A stretch of DNA of 54,082 nucleotides from RGIG4079 sp045576735 (GCA_045576735.1 JAZNGZ010000082.1:1-54082); one strand, 5' to 3'; positions 43,422 through 53,849 are shown, counted from the first letter of the stretch. Program-made: numbers and translations. The notes: generated from the letters alone by a model not told the origin.

Positions 43422-44749
43422 ATTCTAATTCCACAAACGTATTTATTCCAAAGATTTTGCAATAGATAAAATCTATTATCAGAATTAATTTTTGAGACAT
43501 AGAGCCACCTAGAATCATTATAATCAACGTCCCAATTTTTCATATCACGAAGTCTGAATGTTGGTCTATAATGTTTCATATCATATAATCTATTACCTTT
43601 TATATCATAAGTTTTCCATGTCAAGGCAATTTTATAAATGCGTTCAAGTTCCGATATAAATATTAAAGACATTTTATGCTCTTTGATTAATGACTCAATT
43701 TGTGACAATGTATACCAATCACCTTCTAATCTTGAATTATCTACGATTGACTTGTCATTAACAAAGAATGCATAATGAAACAAATTGCATTCACTGTTAA
43801 AATTAATATTTTTATACAAAAACTTTACTTCAGCATCTGTTATCCCCGACATACTAACGAAATAAAACATTGCATCGGTTGGAGTTATTTCTTTTTTATA
43901 TTTTACGTACAAACGCGCCGGGGTATCGATTTTGTCGGCATCAACAGTTAAGTCATCATTGATTCCAGGGATTTTAAGAAATATATAATCATCGCATATA
44001 ACTAAAAATCTCACTAAAGAAGAGCTATTAAAACGCAACGACTGCCCTTCAATATCTTGACAGTAGTATAGCCATAAACTTGAATACCTTATTGATAAAT
44101 ATATTACAGTTAATAGAAAAATAATAACCGGGCCCCACACAAATACAAATCTATCAATATTATTTATATTTGTATTAATATAAAAAACAAAATAGTAACT
44201 CCAACATATAACTGTCAGAATAAACGCAAACATCAATAACATCCGTGACAAATACTCGCCCTCTTGACTATATAATTTGCCTAAGAAACCTCTTTCGGGA
44301 ATAGAGCCGTTTCGCGCTTGACAATCTCTACACTCTATTGAGTTAAAACCATTTACTACATTTAACAATACAACAATAAATGTCACTGGAGCCATGATGA
44401 GAATAGGCACATATGGAATCTCTTTATTAAGTGTGTCAGAAAAAATTGCTACCTTAACTATGTTTTGATAATGATAAAGATTAACCAAAGACATAACTAC
44501 TGCCGACCAGAACAACGAAATCATAGTTATATGTGGGATTTTCATACATGTCGGGAATTTGGCTTTAGAATTATGTCGCACATAATAATACAACAAAATT
44601 TCAATTCCAAAGACAATAATCGGCAGCCATAACTTTGAAATATATAAAGACAACACAATAACAATTACAAGGGAACCTATAGAAATAGACCAATTGTATA
44701 ATAAACTATAGATTCCTTTTGTATTTGCTATGCGTCGTTCGTAATACAT
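43418..44749 (-). CDS. multi-pass membrane protein of unknown function
   Basis: A 443-residue protein with five to seven hydrophobic segments in residues 15-235 and a charged, non-membrane C-terminal domain of ~200 residues (about 245-443). A C-R-D-C pair lies between membrane segments (near residue 140). I do not recognise the family. Its start follows the DPP IV gene by 6 bases, and its stop overlaps miaA by 4 bases, so it is co-transcribed with both. Confidence 0.75.
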   Translation of the reverse strand: MYYERRIANTKGIYSLLYNWSISIGSLVIVIVLSLYISKLWLPIIVFGIEILLYYYVRHNSKAKFPTCMKIPHITMISLFWSAVVMSLVNLYHYQNIVKVAIFSDTLNKEIPYVPILIMAPVTFIVVLLNVVNGFNSIECRDCQARNGSIPERGFLGKLYSQEGEYLSRMLLMFAFILTVICWSYYFVFYINTNINNIDRFVFVWGPVIIFLLTVIYLSIRYSSLWLYYCQDIEGQSLRFNSSSLVRFLVICDDYIFLKIPGINDDLTVDADKIDTPARLYVKYKKEITPTDAMFYFVSMSGITDAEVKFLYKNINFNSECNLFHYAFFVNDKSIVDNSRLEGDWYTLSQIESLIKEHKMSLIFISELERIYKIALTWKTYDIKGNRLYDMKHYRPTFRLRDMKNWDVDYNDSRWLYVSKINSDNRFYLLQNLWNKYVCGIRI

Positions 44750-44755
44750 TATCTG

Positions 44756-46939
44756 CTATTTGAGATGCTTATTAAAATAGTCTAACATCTTAGCATATAC
44801 AACCGAACGCGAATTACAATGATAAATAGAATGATTCATGTTAGGGAAAAGCATCATATCACAATATTTACCAACTGAAATAAGTTTAGATACATATTCC
44901 ATCGTATTAGACAGATGGACATTATCATCGGCTGTACCTGACATTATTAACAACGGACACTTCACATTGTTCACTTTATTTAAAAGAGAACTATTCTCAT
45001 ATCCGTCTTCATTCTCTTGGGGAGTCAACATAAATCGCTCGGTATAAGCTGTGTCATAAAAACGCCAATCGGTTACAGGAGCAACTGCTACTGCCGCTTT
45101 AAATTGAGATTCACTGTGAGATATAGTCATAATTGTTTCATATCCTCCATAGCTCCATCCATATATACCCATTCTATTGCCATCTACAAACGACAATGAA
45201 GCAATATAACGAGCAGCCGCCAATTGGTCTAACGTTTCATAATAACCTAAGTTTTTATATACTGCATTCCTAAAATCTTGACCTCTTCCTGCTGTCCCTC
45301 GACCATCTACACATGCTATAACATACCCTTGTGTAGCAAAATAATTTTCCCAATCTGTAGACCACTTATCAAGTACCATTTGAGATGATGGACCATTATA
45401 CAACGTCATAATAACAGGATACTTTTTATTAGAGTCAAAATTTGAAGGCTTAATGATATATCCATTAAGCTTTAGTCCATCTGACTCCATCTCGAAAAAT
45501 TCTCGTTTAGGTATAGATGAAAACTTGTCAGTTGTACTTTTATTATCTTCGAGAACTCTCAACTCTTTATTTGTTTCATTATATAGAGTATAAACCGGAG
45601 GCGTAGATACATTATTATAGTTTACAACATAATAATTCATTGAAGGAGAAAAAACTATACTTGAGTTCCCATTATTAGGAGTTAAGTCTGTTTCAATTCC
45701 CTTTTTATTGATTTTTGTCACTACTCTATTAATTGCACCTGACTTTGTTGATTGATAGTAATGATTACCGTTTTCGTCATTCCCATAATAGTCTGTAACA
45801 TCATATTCACCTTTTGTTAATTGTTCTAACTCTACTCCAGTATAAGCATATTTATATAAATGATTATACCCCGAACGAGCTGAACTTACAACAAAATAAT
45901 CTGGGTAAAACTTTATATTGTTATAACTTATTTCATCAATCCAAGCATTAGATTCATCAATATAAAGAGATTTCACAATCGTTGACTTCGGATTTGCGTT
46001 GAGAAGCTCAAATCTATTTTGGGCTCTATTTAACGTTGCTATAATCAGCGATGAGGTGCTTACAAAAGTAATTTTGGGAATATATTCTACATTTTTATTA
46101 TCAATGGGGATATTTTTTATTTTTCTATTTAAAACATCATAACTATGAACGGTCACTGTAGAATTATTAGTTCCTGCTTTAGGATATTTATATGTATATT
46201 CACCTGGATAAGTTGAATACTCTTCATTTGGCTCGCATGCTCCCCCATAAAGAGGAAATGAATATGACTCAACATCACTTTCATTATATTTAATATAACA
46301 TAAAATCAAGTTATCAGGAGACCATGACATTGATGACTCAACCATAAACTCCTCTTCATAAGTCCAATCTGGAGCACCATTGATTATCGAATTAATTTTT
46401 CCATCTTTCGTTACAGCAACTTCTGTATCATAGTCATATTTCCTAATATAAATATTATTATTAGCAACAAAAGCCACCATACGACTATCGGGTGAAAATA
46501 ATGGAGCACGTTGTGTTTTAAATGATTTTGATAACGGACGCAAAATATTTCTTTTTATTTCAAATATATAATACGACGCCTCATACGACCTTCTATATAT
46601 AGGAATAATATTATTGTATACAAGCAATTTTTCACCATTTGGGCTAACTATAAAGCCTGAAATATGAGTCATAGATGATTCACGAGTATTTTCTACATCA
46701 ATGATAGTATCTAATACAGTACCCGTTTCTGTGTCAAACTGATAAATACATTTTCCATTATCACTCAACGATAAATATGTTTTACCATCGGGCATATAAG
46801 ACATTTTTGATGGGGTTTTAGATGTATTATTAGGGTATACATAAGGAGCGATGTCTGAACTTTTCACATATTGGGCGTAGATATTGACAATACCTATGCA
46901 TGAAATAAAACTAAATACTAAACAAATTAACTTATTCAT
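44756..46939 (-). CDS. dipeptidyl peptidase IV (S9 family)
   Basis: A 727-residue exported serine peptidase that removes X-Pro or X-Ala dipeptides from N-termini. A signal peptide (about 1-22) leads to an eight-bladed propeller, with the double-Glu anchor D-W-T-Y-E-E-E-F that binds the substrate amino group. The alpha/beta-hydrolase domain has catalytic S596 (G-W-S-Y-G-G), D672 (G-T-A-D-D-N-V-H) and H703 (N-M-N-H-S-I). The full triad is present. DPP IV in Bacteroidales feeds on dietary or host peptides. Confidence 0.95.
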   Translation of the reverse strand: MNKLICLVFSFISCIGIVNIYAQYVKSSDIAPYVYPNNTSKTPSKMSYMPDGKTYLSLSDNGKCIYQFDTETGTVLDTIIDVENTRESSMTHISGFIVSPNGEKLLVYNNIIPIYRRSYEASYYIFEIKRNILRPLSKSFKTQRAPLFSPDSRMVAFVANNNIYIRKYDYDTEVAVTKDGKINSIINGAPDWTYEEEFMVESSMSWSPDNLILCYIKYNESDVESYSFPLYGGACEPNEEYSTYPGEYTYKYPKAGTNNSTVTVHSYDVLNRKIKNIPIDNKNVEYIPKITFVSTSSLIIATLNRAQNRFELLNANPKSTIVKSLYIDESNAWIDEISYNNIKFYPDYFVVSSARSGYNHLYKYAYTGVELEQLTKGEYDVTDYYGNDENGNHYYQSTKSGAINRVVTKINKKGIETDLTPNNGNSSIVFSPSMNYYVVNYNNVSTPPVYTLYNETNKELRVLEDNKSTTDKFSSIPKREFFEMESDGLKLNGYIIKPSNFDSNKKYPVIMTLYNGPSSQMVLDKWSTDWENYFATQGYVIACVDGRGTAGRGQDFRNAVYKNLGYYETLDQLAAARYIASLSFVDGNRMGIYGWSYGGYETIMTISHSESQFKAAVAVAPVTDWRFYDTAYTERFMLTPQENEDGYENSSLLNKVNNVKCPLLIMSGTADDNVHLSNTMEYVSKLISVGKYCDMMLFPNMNHSIYHCNSRSVVYAKMLDYFNKHLK

Positions 46940-46954
46940 TTTTATAAAATTTAA

Positions 46955-48490
46955 TTACCATAATAACATTTGCGCCTCATTATCAGGAGCAGTTTTCTTT
47001 GTTGGTTCTTGATAGCCAAAATCATCATCAGTAGAATTGGAGACTGACCGCATTTGCGTACCATCAGGAGGGGTTGAGATTAGCCAATCTGCATCATCAA
47101 GAGTATCATCTATGGCTGAAATAACAACTTCTTGGTTTGAAGTTTCTGCATCAACGCTGGTTTGATCTTTTAGCTTTTCAATCTCTTTTTTTAATCTATC
47201 CTCAGAGATTGCTTGATTATATAAATTATTTTCTATAGTACTTTTTAAAGACTCTATATCTTGTTCTAATTGCGAAATTTGTGATTTATACAATTTAATT
47301 TCCTTTTGCAGCTCAACAATTTTAGAATCTTTTTTCTTTTTAATTTTCTCAAACTTATCCATTTCTGATTGAATACTTTCAATCATTTTAAGACCATTTT
47401 GAGCCTCTTCTAATTCTTCATCTTTATTTGATATTAGCACTTTGGCTTCCGATAATTGAGTTGTAAGTGTCGAAACCTGTTCCTCTAACTCAGTTATTTT
47501 CTGTTCAGCCACTTCTTGTGCTTTCTGACTCGCTTCTTGTTGCCTCATTGCCGTAGATGCCTTTTCATTCAAATCATTTATCATCGCATCTGCAATTTCG
47601 CCTTTTACCTTAATTTGCTCAAGAGACTTCTTCAACAACGAATTCTCTTCAGTCAATTGTTTTATTTTTTCATCATCTAATCCGTTAGATTGTGTTAACT
47701 CAATCTGTTCCTGAAGTTTCTTTATTTGTTCATCTTTCTCTGCTAATTGCGAATCATAATCAAAATCAAATGCACTTGAGCCTTGACGAGCTTCCTTCAA
47801 TGCTTGTTGCAATCTTTCAATCTCTTCTTGTAATGCTTCAACATTTCCTTCCTTGAGATTTGAGACTTTTAACTTGTTTACTAAACTTTTATTTTCAAGA
47901 GAAAACTGCTCCTTTTCCGCTTCGAGTGAAGCCACTTGAACTTCAAGATCGTGTAATCGTGCCGATAAGGCTCTCTTTTGACGCTCAGCGCTTAATTGCT
48001 GACGCTTCCAATCATCACGAGTTGATTCTATTTCACGATATTTAGACTTCAACTCAATCATTTCCGACATTATCTTAGAACGTTCTTTATCCCATTGAGC
48101 TTCACACACTCTGCGAGCTTCTGAACTTATATTTACAATATAATCACGCAATGATTTATTTAAAGAGTCAAATACATATTGTGCTTGTGCATCTCTATCT
48201 AAATTTGAAGATATAAATTCAGGCAATGATTTATTAAATAAATCTACTACACCTTCAAAAATTAGCAACTGCATTTTTTTCATACGTTGTTCAGGTGTTT
48301 CATTTTCAACATTTGAATTTTGCGAATATGAAGAACTTATCCCAACTGATGATGAATAATGTGACTTTGGTTCGACTTGCGACTCTCGTTTTTTTACAGT
48401 AGCGTCTTTCCCTTCAACATAATCATAGTCATAATCTTCTTCGGGATCAGAGAAACCAAATGATTTTTTTATTTTATCAAATAATGCCAT
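46955..48490 (-). CDS. long coiled-coil protein
   Basis: A 511-residue cytoplasmic protein with no signal peptide. Residues 60-130 form a globular helical part; about 150-440 is a nearly continuous heptad coiled coil rich in Glu, Lys, Gln and Leu. Flexible Ser/Tyr/Asp-rich ends flank it (e.g. D-Y-D-Y-D-Y near residue 20). I recognise no family; it looks like a structural or scaffold protein. It sits between the receiver/ATP-grasp gene (19-base gap) and DPP IV (15-base gap) in one operon. Confidence 0.75.
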   Translation of the reverse strand: MALFDKIKKSFGFSDPEEDYDYDYVEGKDATVKKRESQVEPKSHYSSSVGISSSYSQNSNVENETPEQRMKKMQLLIFEGVVDLFNKSLPEFISSNLDRDAQAQYVFDSLNKSLRDYIVNISSEARRVCEAQWDKERSKIMSEMIELKSKYREIESTRDDWKRQQLSAERQKRALSARLHDLEVQVASLEAEKEQFSLENKSLVNKLKVSNLKEGNVEALQEEIERLQQALKEARQGSSAFDFDYDSQLAEKDEQIKKLQEQIELTQSNGLDDEKIKQLTEENSLLKKSLEQIKVKGEIADAMINDLNEKASTAMRQQEASQKAQEVAEQKITELEEQVSTLTTQLSEAKVLISNKDEELEEAQNGLKMIESIQSEMDKFEKIKKKKDSKIVELQKEIKLYKSQISQLEQDIESLKSTIENNLYNQAISEDRLKKEIEKLKDQTSVDAETSNQEVVISAIDDTLDDADWLISTPPDGTQMRSVSNSTDDDFGYQEPTKKTAPDNEAQMLLW

Positions 48491-48509
48491 ATAATAATTT
48501 ATATATAGT

Positions 48510-51470
48510 TTACAATTTAGGTTTAGCTACTACACCAACTCCTTTCATTCCATTAATACCTATTGTTAAGGGTTCATTAAACTTAACAATACGAATAAAG
48601 TCACTCTCATAAACAGATGGTAAAGAATTAAGATAATCTAAATCATATATTCCATCTGACGAAGAAGGGTTAATAGTAAAGTAGCCAACTCCAAATGAGG
48701 TGAGATTTTGAAAAAAATGAGTACCTTGACTAGGCTCAATTCTATAATTGCTCAAAGATGATTCAACGATAAGACGAGCCGCCGATATATTTGGCCATTT
48801 AACCGGTATACCTAGAGCTGTATCACTAGACCCCCAGCGTCCGGGTCCAATCAAAACGTAGAATTCATTATTACGCACAAACTCTTTATTTAGCTTTTCT
48901 ATTTCACGAGCAATTAATGAATTATTCGAGGAAGAAAAATTTTCGGGTCTAACATACATAATAGTCGAAACATTTTCCACATTGCCATGACCCAACGCTG
49001 TGTTACTTTTCAAAATTACTTCATCGTCTTGTAGCTGTAAAACGCTATCATCGGTCAAATCTTTTTTATCTATAATCGGTCGTATTTGTAACCAATAAAT
49101 ACGACCTTTGAAATCTCCATTTTCATCTATTACTCCGGCAAACTCAATCTCTATTGGTCTACACATTTCGCGCTGACCTGTCGATAGCATAAAGTCGACA
49201 CAAGGAGCCAACGGATAAACTTTATGTTGTAATATATTAGCAAATGTTACAACTCTTCGTCCATCTCCATATTCATAATCTCGTAACATCTGATCTACAT
49301 AATCAAATGTTGAAACCATATATTTCAATGCTCCTGTCGATGAAAAATCTTGTATTTTATTTTTAGTAATATTAAAGCCGTCGTCAACATTAAAAACTTG
49401 TTCTATTTTATTCATTTCGAGTGCATAGAATCGTGTTTGTGTGTCACGCAATGCCAAATCAAGAGTTGATGTCTGCAACACTTTATCAGCATGCCTAGGT
49501 GAAAATCTTAAACTCAAACCACCATCTACAATGTATTTTCCAAGCCCTACTGCAATTTCTGCAACTCCATCTTCGGGTTGCTCATCATTTATAGGATAAT
49601 AATTTAACGACCGCCCTACTCCCGAAAAAGATGGAAAATAATATCCTTGATGGTAGCCTCCGACAACCTCTTGGATAATTACAGCCATTTTTTCTTGATC
49701 AATGACATTACTTGTGGCCGTCATATATGCCTTGCTATCGGCATAAAATACTGAAGCATATACTCCTTTAATCGCGTCACTCAACATTCTTAACATGTCG
49801 TACTTATCATCAATATGTGGAATCATATATGTTGAATAAATACCGGCAAAAGGCTGATAATGTGAATCCTCAAGCAAACTAGAGCTCCTAATAGCCAAAG
49901 GCTTATCAACAACTTCAAACAAAGCAAAGAAATCTTCTATTAACCGTTCGGGTAACCTCGCTTTCAAAAATGTTTGAAGAATCTTATCGTCAGGCATATC
50001 GCTCAATGCTATGGGATACAAATCATTTGACGACATAAACTCATCAAAGATATCAGTACACAACACAACCGTGCGAGGTATTGATATTGTAACACCATCA
50101 AAATTATCGCATATAGGATTTTTCTTTATTATAGAATCTATAAATGCCAATCCTCTACCCTTTCCTCCTAACGAACCTTGACCAATACGAGCAAAATTTG
50201 AATAGTAATCAAACCTATCTTTTTTAAATACTGCTACAACGCCACGATTTTTCATTTTTCGATATTTCACAATTAAATCGAAAAATAATTGTCTCACTGC
50301 AGGAGCCTCTTCTAAAGAATCAAATCTATGGTGTTTTACAACTTCGGCAATCGGAAACATTGCCCTTGAATAAAGCCAGCGAGATATATCATTAGATGAT
50401 GCATGGTAATATAAAGCTTCGGTGGGAATATCAAAAATATTGTCTTGCAAGTCTTTCAATGACTTAATACGCATTATTTCCTCTCCACTATTAGGGTCGT
50501 TAAGCACAAAGTCACCAAAACCAAAATTTTTCATAATAGCCTTACCTAAGTCGACTGGCAATTTTTTAGAATTCTTATCTAGAAAGATTCCGTCAAAATC
50601 AGCGACTAATTGAGAATTCTCACTCTCTGACGATTCAACTATTATGGGTAAGAATGGATCTTGCGACCTTAAAAATTTGGCGAATTTAATACCGGCCTGC
50701 GTATCCTTTTCTCCGTTTCGCTTAAATGATACATCACTAATAACACCGAGCATATTCTTCCCAAACTTTTCATAAAGCGACATTGCTTCTTCATAATCAC
50801 GTGCCAACATCACTTTAGGACGACCTCGCATACGCAACATTTGTTCATGCTCATTTAAGGCCTCTGTTGAAAATTCTTTCGATTGTTTAAGCAAAAATTT
50901 ATAGAGATGTGGTAAAATGGACGAATAAAATCTAACAGAGTCTTCTACTAGTAATATCATTTGAACACCTACATCTAGCACATCGTTATCGGCGTTCATT
51001 TTATCTTCAAGCAACTTAATTATTGCCAATAACAAATCAACATTACCCAACCAACTGAACACATAATCAATCCCCGAAAAATCCTCATGAGACAATCTTC
51101 TTGAAACTTCCTTTGAAAACGGGGTAAGTGCTATAATAGGAATATTGGGATATTTACTTTTTATCTGCTTCGCGCCTGAAAATGTTTCACTAATATCTAC
51201 TCCGGGCATAGCTATAATCAAATCGAAGTTCTTAACTTCCAACATTAAAAATGCTTCCTCAATTGTAGATACTTGAACTACTCGAGGTGGCGAACTCAAA
51301 TTTAGTGAAACGTATTCAAAATACAACTGTTCCTCTACTCGACCATCCTCTTCCATCATAAAAGCGTCATATGGAGATGCAATTAGAAGAACATTAAAGA
51401 TACGCCTTTGCATAAGATTCTGAAATGCAGTATCTTTTAAATATAATTGACTTAAGCTATCCTCATTCAT
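48510..51470 (-). CDS. tandem receiver-like / PEP-pyruvate-binding ATP-grasp fusion
   Basis: A 986-residue protein. Residues 25-155 and 171-315 look like two response-regulator receiver folds; the second has acidic E176-D177 and a candidate phosphoacceptor D246 (V-I-S-D-V-S-F). The first lacks an obvious Asp acceptor. The middle and C-terminal part is the PPDK/PEP-synthase ATP-binding domain, with L-G-G-K-G-R-G-L and the closing I-Y-W-L-Q-I-R-P. The phosphohistidine domain and PEP-binding barrel of true PEP synthase are absent. A conserved extra tail (about 830-986; G-P-G-R-W-G-S-S) ends it. It is common in Bacteroidales, where it is often labelled PEP synthase, but its role is not established. 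Confidence 0.85.
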   Translation of the reverse strand: MNEDSLSQLYLKDTAFQNLMQRRIFNVLLIASPYDAFMMEEDGRVEEQLYFEYVSLNLSSPPRVVQVSTIEEAFLMLEVKNFDLIIAMPGVDISETFSGAKQIKSKYPNIPIIALTPFSKEVSRRLSHEDFSGIDYVFSWLGNVDLLLAIIKLLEDKMNADNDVLDVGVQMILLVEDSVRFYSSILPHLYKFLLKQSKEFSTEALNEHEQMLRMRGRPKVMLARDYEEAMSLYEKFGKNMLGVISDVSFKRNGEKDTQAGIKFAKFLRSQDPFLPIIVESSESENSQLVADFDGIFLDKNSKKLPVDLGKAIMKNFGFGDFVLNDPNSGEEIMRIKSLKDLQDNIFDIPTEALYYHASSNDISRWLYSRAMFPIAEVVKHHRFDSLEEAPAVRQLFFDLIVKYRKMKNRGVVAVFKKDRFDYYSNFARIGQGSLGGKGRGLAFIDSIIKKNPICDNFDGVTISIPRTVVLCTDIFDEFMSSNDLYPIALSDMPDDKILQTFLKARLPERLIEDFFALFEVVDKPLAIRSSSLLEDSHYQPFAGIYSTYMIPHIDDKYDMLRMLSDAIKGVYASVFYADSKAYMTATSNVIDQEKMAVIIQEVVGGYHQGYYFPSFSGVGRSLNYYPINDEQPEDGVAEIAVGLGKYIVDGGLSLRFSPRHADKVLQTSTLDLALRDTQTRFYALEMNKIEQVFNVDDGFNITKNKIQDFSSTGALKYMVSTFDYVDQMLRDYEYGDGRRVVTFANILQHKVYPLAPCVDFMLSTGQREMCRPIEIEFAGVIDENGDFKGRIYWLQIRPIIDKKDLTDDSVLQLQDDEVILKSNTALGHGNVENVSTIMYVRPENFSSSNNSLIAREIEKLNKEFVRNNEFYVLIGPGRWGSSDTALGIPVKWPNISAARLIVESSLSNYRIEPSQGTHFFQNLTSFGVGYFTINPSSSDGIYDLDYLNSLPSVYESDFIRIVKFNEPLTIGINGMKGVGVVAKPKL

Positions 51471-51491
51471 TTTTAATAGAATATATAATCA

Positions 51492-51499
51492 CAAAGTTA
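51492..51499 (-). promoter_or_regulatory. -7 box (TAACTTTG) of the receiver/ATP-grasp operon
   Basis: TAACTTTG on the minus strand, 21 bases before the ATG at 51470, begins a likely six-gene operon to 41521. Confidence 0.7.
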
Positions 51500-51584
51500 C
51501 AAAAAACATACGACTAAATACTTTAAAAATAGAGCTATTTTATCAACAATTTAATAAATAAACATCATTTATATAAAATTAAAA

Positions 51585-51622
51585 TTTGCCCCGCTAATAA
51601 CGATGAGTTATAGCGAGGCAAA
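51585..51622 (-). terminator. terminator after hppA
   Basis: TTTGCCCCGCTA (51585-51596) and TAGCGAGGCAAA (51611-51622) form a 12-bp stem with one G-U pair. On the minus strand it is followed by A/T-rich TTTTAATTTT. Confidence 0.75.
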
Positions 51623-51647
51623 TAGAACTAATTATATCCTTAAAATT

Positions 51648-53849
51648 TTAAAAGAGGGTAAACGAAACAGTCAATCCAGCCATTACAATCGCAACCATTG
51701 ACATTAATTTTATCAAGATATTAAGACTTGGCCCAGAAGTGTCTTTGAATGGATCTCCAACTGTATCACCAACAACTGTAGCTTTATGTACTTCACTTCC
51801 TTTTCCGCCAAAATTACCTTCTTCTACGTATTTTTTTGCATTATCCCATGCTCCACCGGAATTCGCCATAAATACGGCTAAAACAAATCCTGACGATAGG
51901 CCTCCTACCAATAAGCCCAACACTCCTGGAACACCAAATATTAGACCAACGATTATTGGCACCAAAATTGCTAAAACAGAAGGAAGTACCATCTCGCGTT
52001 GAGCTCCTTTTGTAGAAATTTGAACACATCGAGCGTAATCAGGCTCCGATTGACATATTAATATACCCTTAATCTCTCTAAACTGTCGACGAACCTCTTC
52101 AACCATACTTTGAGCAGCTCTACCTACAGCATTCATTGTTAATCCACAGAAAAGAAATGCCATCATACTACCTATAAACATCCCCGACAAAACTTTGGGA
52201 TTCATTAAGGAAACATCAAAATACACCATAAAATCTGTAAATGATGCATCATGCAAACTTTTAGACGTTCCATCTTGGAAGCATAGAACATTAGTCCCCA
52301 TTCGCTCTAATCCTATACGAATTTCTTCAATATATGAAGCAAGTAAAGCTAATCCGGTTAAAGCGGCTGAACCTATCGCAAAGCCTTTGCCTGTTGCTGC
52401 GGTTGTATTCCCTAGGGAATCCAACGCATCGGTTCGCCTTCTAACTTCAGCACCCAAACCACTCATTTCAGCATTACCACCGGCATTATCCGCTATCGGT
52501 CCATATGCATCTGTTGCTAAAGTAATCCCTAAGGTAGACAACATTCCTACCGCAGCTATACCAATGCCATAAAGCCCCATTCCAACATTTGCAAAATCAA
52601 AATCAGCAGCAAACCAAAATGACAAAATGATACCAACAACTACCGCAATTACAGGAATTGCTGTTGAAATCATCCCCAATCCAATTCCTGAAATTATCAC
52701 TGTTGCCGGTCCGGTTTTACCACTTTCTGACAATTTTTTTGTTGGCCTATATGATTGTGACGTGTAATATTCGGTCGACTGCCCTATTATAATACCAACC
52801 AACAATCCTATTACTACAGAACATGATATTTGCCACCAATTATCAATCTTCAATAACCACATAATTGCAAATGTTGCAATAACTATTAATAAAGAACTTA
52901 GATTTGTACCAAAAGCCAATGAACCTAACAAGTCCTTCATTCTTGCATTTTCTTTCGTTTTTACTGCAAAGATTCCTATTATTGATAAAAAAATACCAAC
53001 AGCAGCAATCAACATTGGAGCAATTACGGCCTTATATTGCATATTAACATCTCCACTTGCCATAAATGCGGCTGCACCTAGCGCAGATGTGGCTAAAATC
53101 GAGCCACAATATGACTCATACAAATCAGCGCCCATGCCTGCTACATCTCCTACATTATCACCCACATTATCTGCAATCGTCGCTGGATTTCTAGGATCGT
53201 CTTCTGGTATACCTGCTTCAACTTTACCAACCAAATCGGCACCAACATCTGCAGCTTTTGTATAAATACCTCCACCGACACGAGCAAACAATGCTTGAGT
53301 ACTAGCACCCATACCGAATGTAAGCATAGTTGTTGTAATTATACACAACTTTGCCGTGGAAGTTGCTCCATCAGGAATGAGATAATCAAGCAAAAGATAC
53401 CAGAACGAGATGTCTAACAACCCTAATCCAACTACAACTAGCCCCATAACAGCGCCACTTCTAAAGGCGACTTTTAAACCACCATTTAATGATTTTCTAG
53501 CAGCATTTGCAGTTCTAGCTGATGCATATGTTGCCGTTTTCATCCCTAAAAAGCCTGAAAGTCCAGAAAAAAATCCACCTGTTAAGAACGCAATTGGCAC
53601 CCATTTATTTTGCACTTCAAAAACATATGCCATAATTGAAAACAATACAACTAAAACGAAAAACACAATCCCAACAACTTTGTATTGTTGTTTTAAATAT
53701 GACATTGCTCCCTCTCTAACATGTTGTGCAATTTTTGCCATTGTAGGCGTACCTTCACTACTTTTCATCATTTGATGATAAAAATACCATGCAAAACCTA
53801 ATGCAAAAATGGATGCAATAGGCGCTAATAAAAACAATTTGGAGTCCAT
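51648..53849 (-). CDS. hppA: K+-dependent membrane-bound pyrophosphatase
   Basis: A 733-residue integral membrane enzyme of about 16 helices that couples PPi hydrolysis to ion pumping. The substrate segment D-V-G-A-D-L-V-G-K-V-E and the acidic D-N-V-G-D-N-V-G-D-V-A-G cluster span 201-238. The motif G-N-T-T-A-A-T-G-K-G, with Ala where K+-independent enzymes have Lys, places it in the K+-dependent group; many of these pump Na+, some H+ or both, and sequence reading alone does not decide. It is monocistronic with a terminator, and a -7 box lies upstream. Confidence 0.95.
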   Translation of the reverse strand: MDSKLFLLAPIASIFALGFAWYFYHQMMKSSEGTPTMAKIAQHVREGAMSYLKQQYKVVGIVFFVLVVLFSIMAYVFEVQNKWVPIAFLTGGFFSGLSGFLGMKTATYASARTANAARKSLNGGLKVAFRSGAVMGLVVVGLGLLDISFWYLLLDYLIPDGATSTAKLCIITTTMLTFGMGASTQALFARVGGGIYTKAADVGADLVGKVEAGIPEDDPRNPATIADNVGDNVGDVAGMGADLYESYCGSILATSALGAAAFMASGDVNMQYKAVIAPMLIAAVGIFLSIIGIFAVKTKENARMKDLLGSLAFGTNLSSLLIVIATFAIMWLLKIDNWWQISCSVVIGLLVGIIIGQSTEYYTSQSYRPTKKLSESGKTGPATVIISGIGLGMISTAIPVIAVVVGIILSFWFAADFDFANVGMGLYGIGIAAVGMLSTLGITLATDAYGPIADNAGGNAEMSGLGAEVRRRTDALDSLGNTTAATGKGFAIGSAALTGLALLASYIEEIRIGLERMGTNVLCFQDGTSKSLHDASFTDFMVYFDVSLMNPKVLSGMFIGSMMAFLFCGLTMNAVGRAAQSMVEEVRRQFREIKGILICQSEPDYARCVQISTKGAQREMVLPSVLAILVPIIVGLIFGVPGVLGLLVGGLSSGFVLAVFMANSGGAWDNAKKYVEEGNFGGKGSEVHKATVVGDTVGDPFKDTSGPSLNILIKLMSMVAIVMAGLTVSFTLF

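Noticed and set aside
48510..51470. Ordinary phosphoenolpyruvate synthase
   Set aside because: The phosphohistidine domain and PEP-binding barrel are missing, and receiver-like domains occupy the N-terminus.
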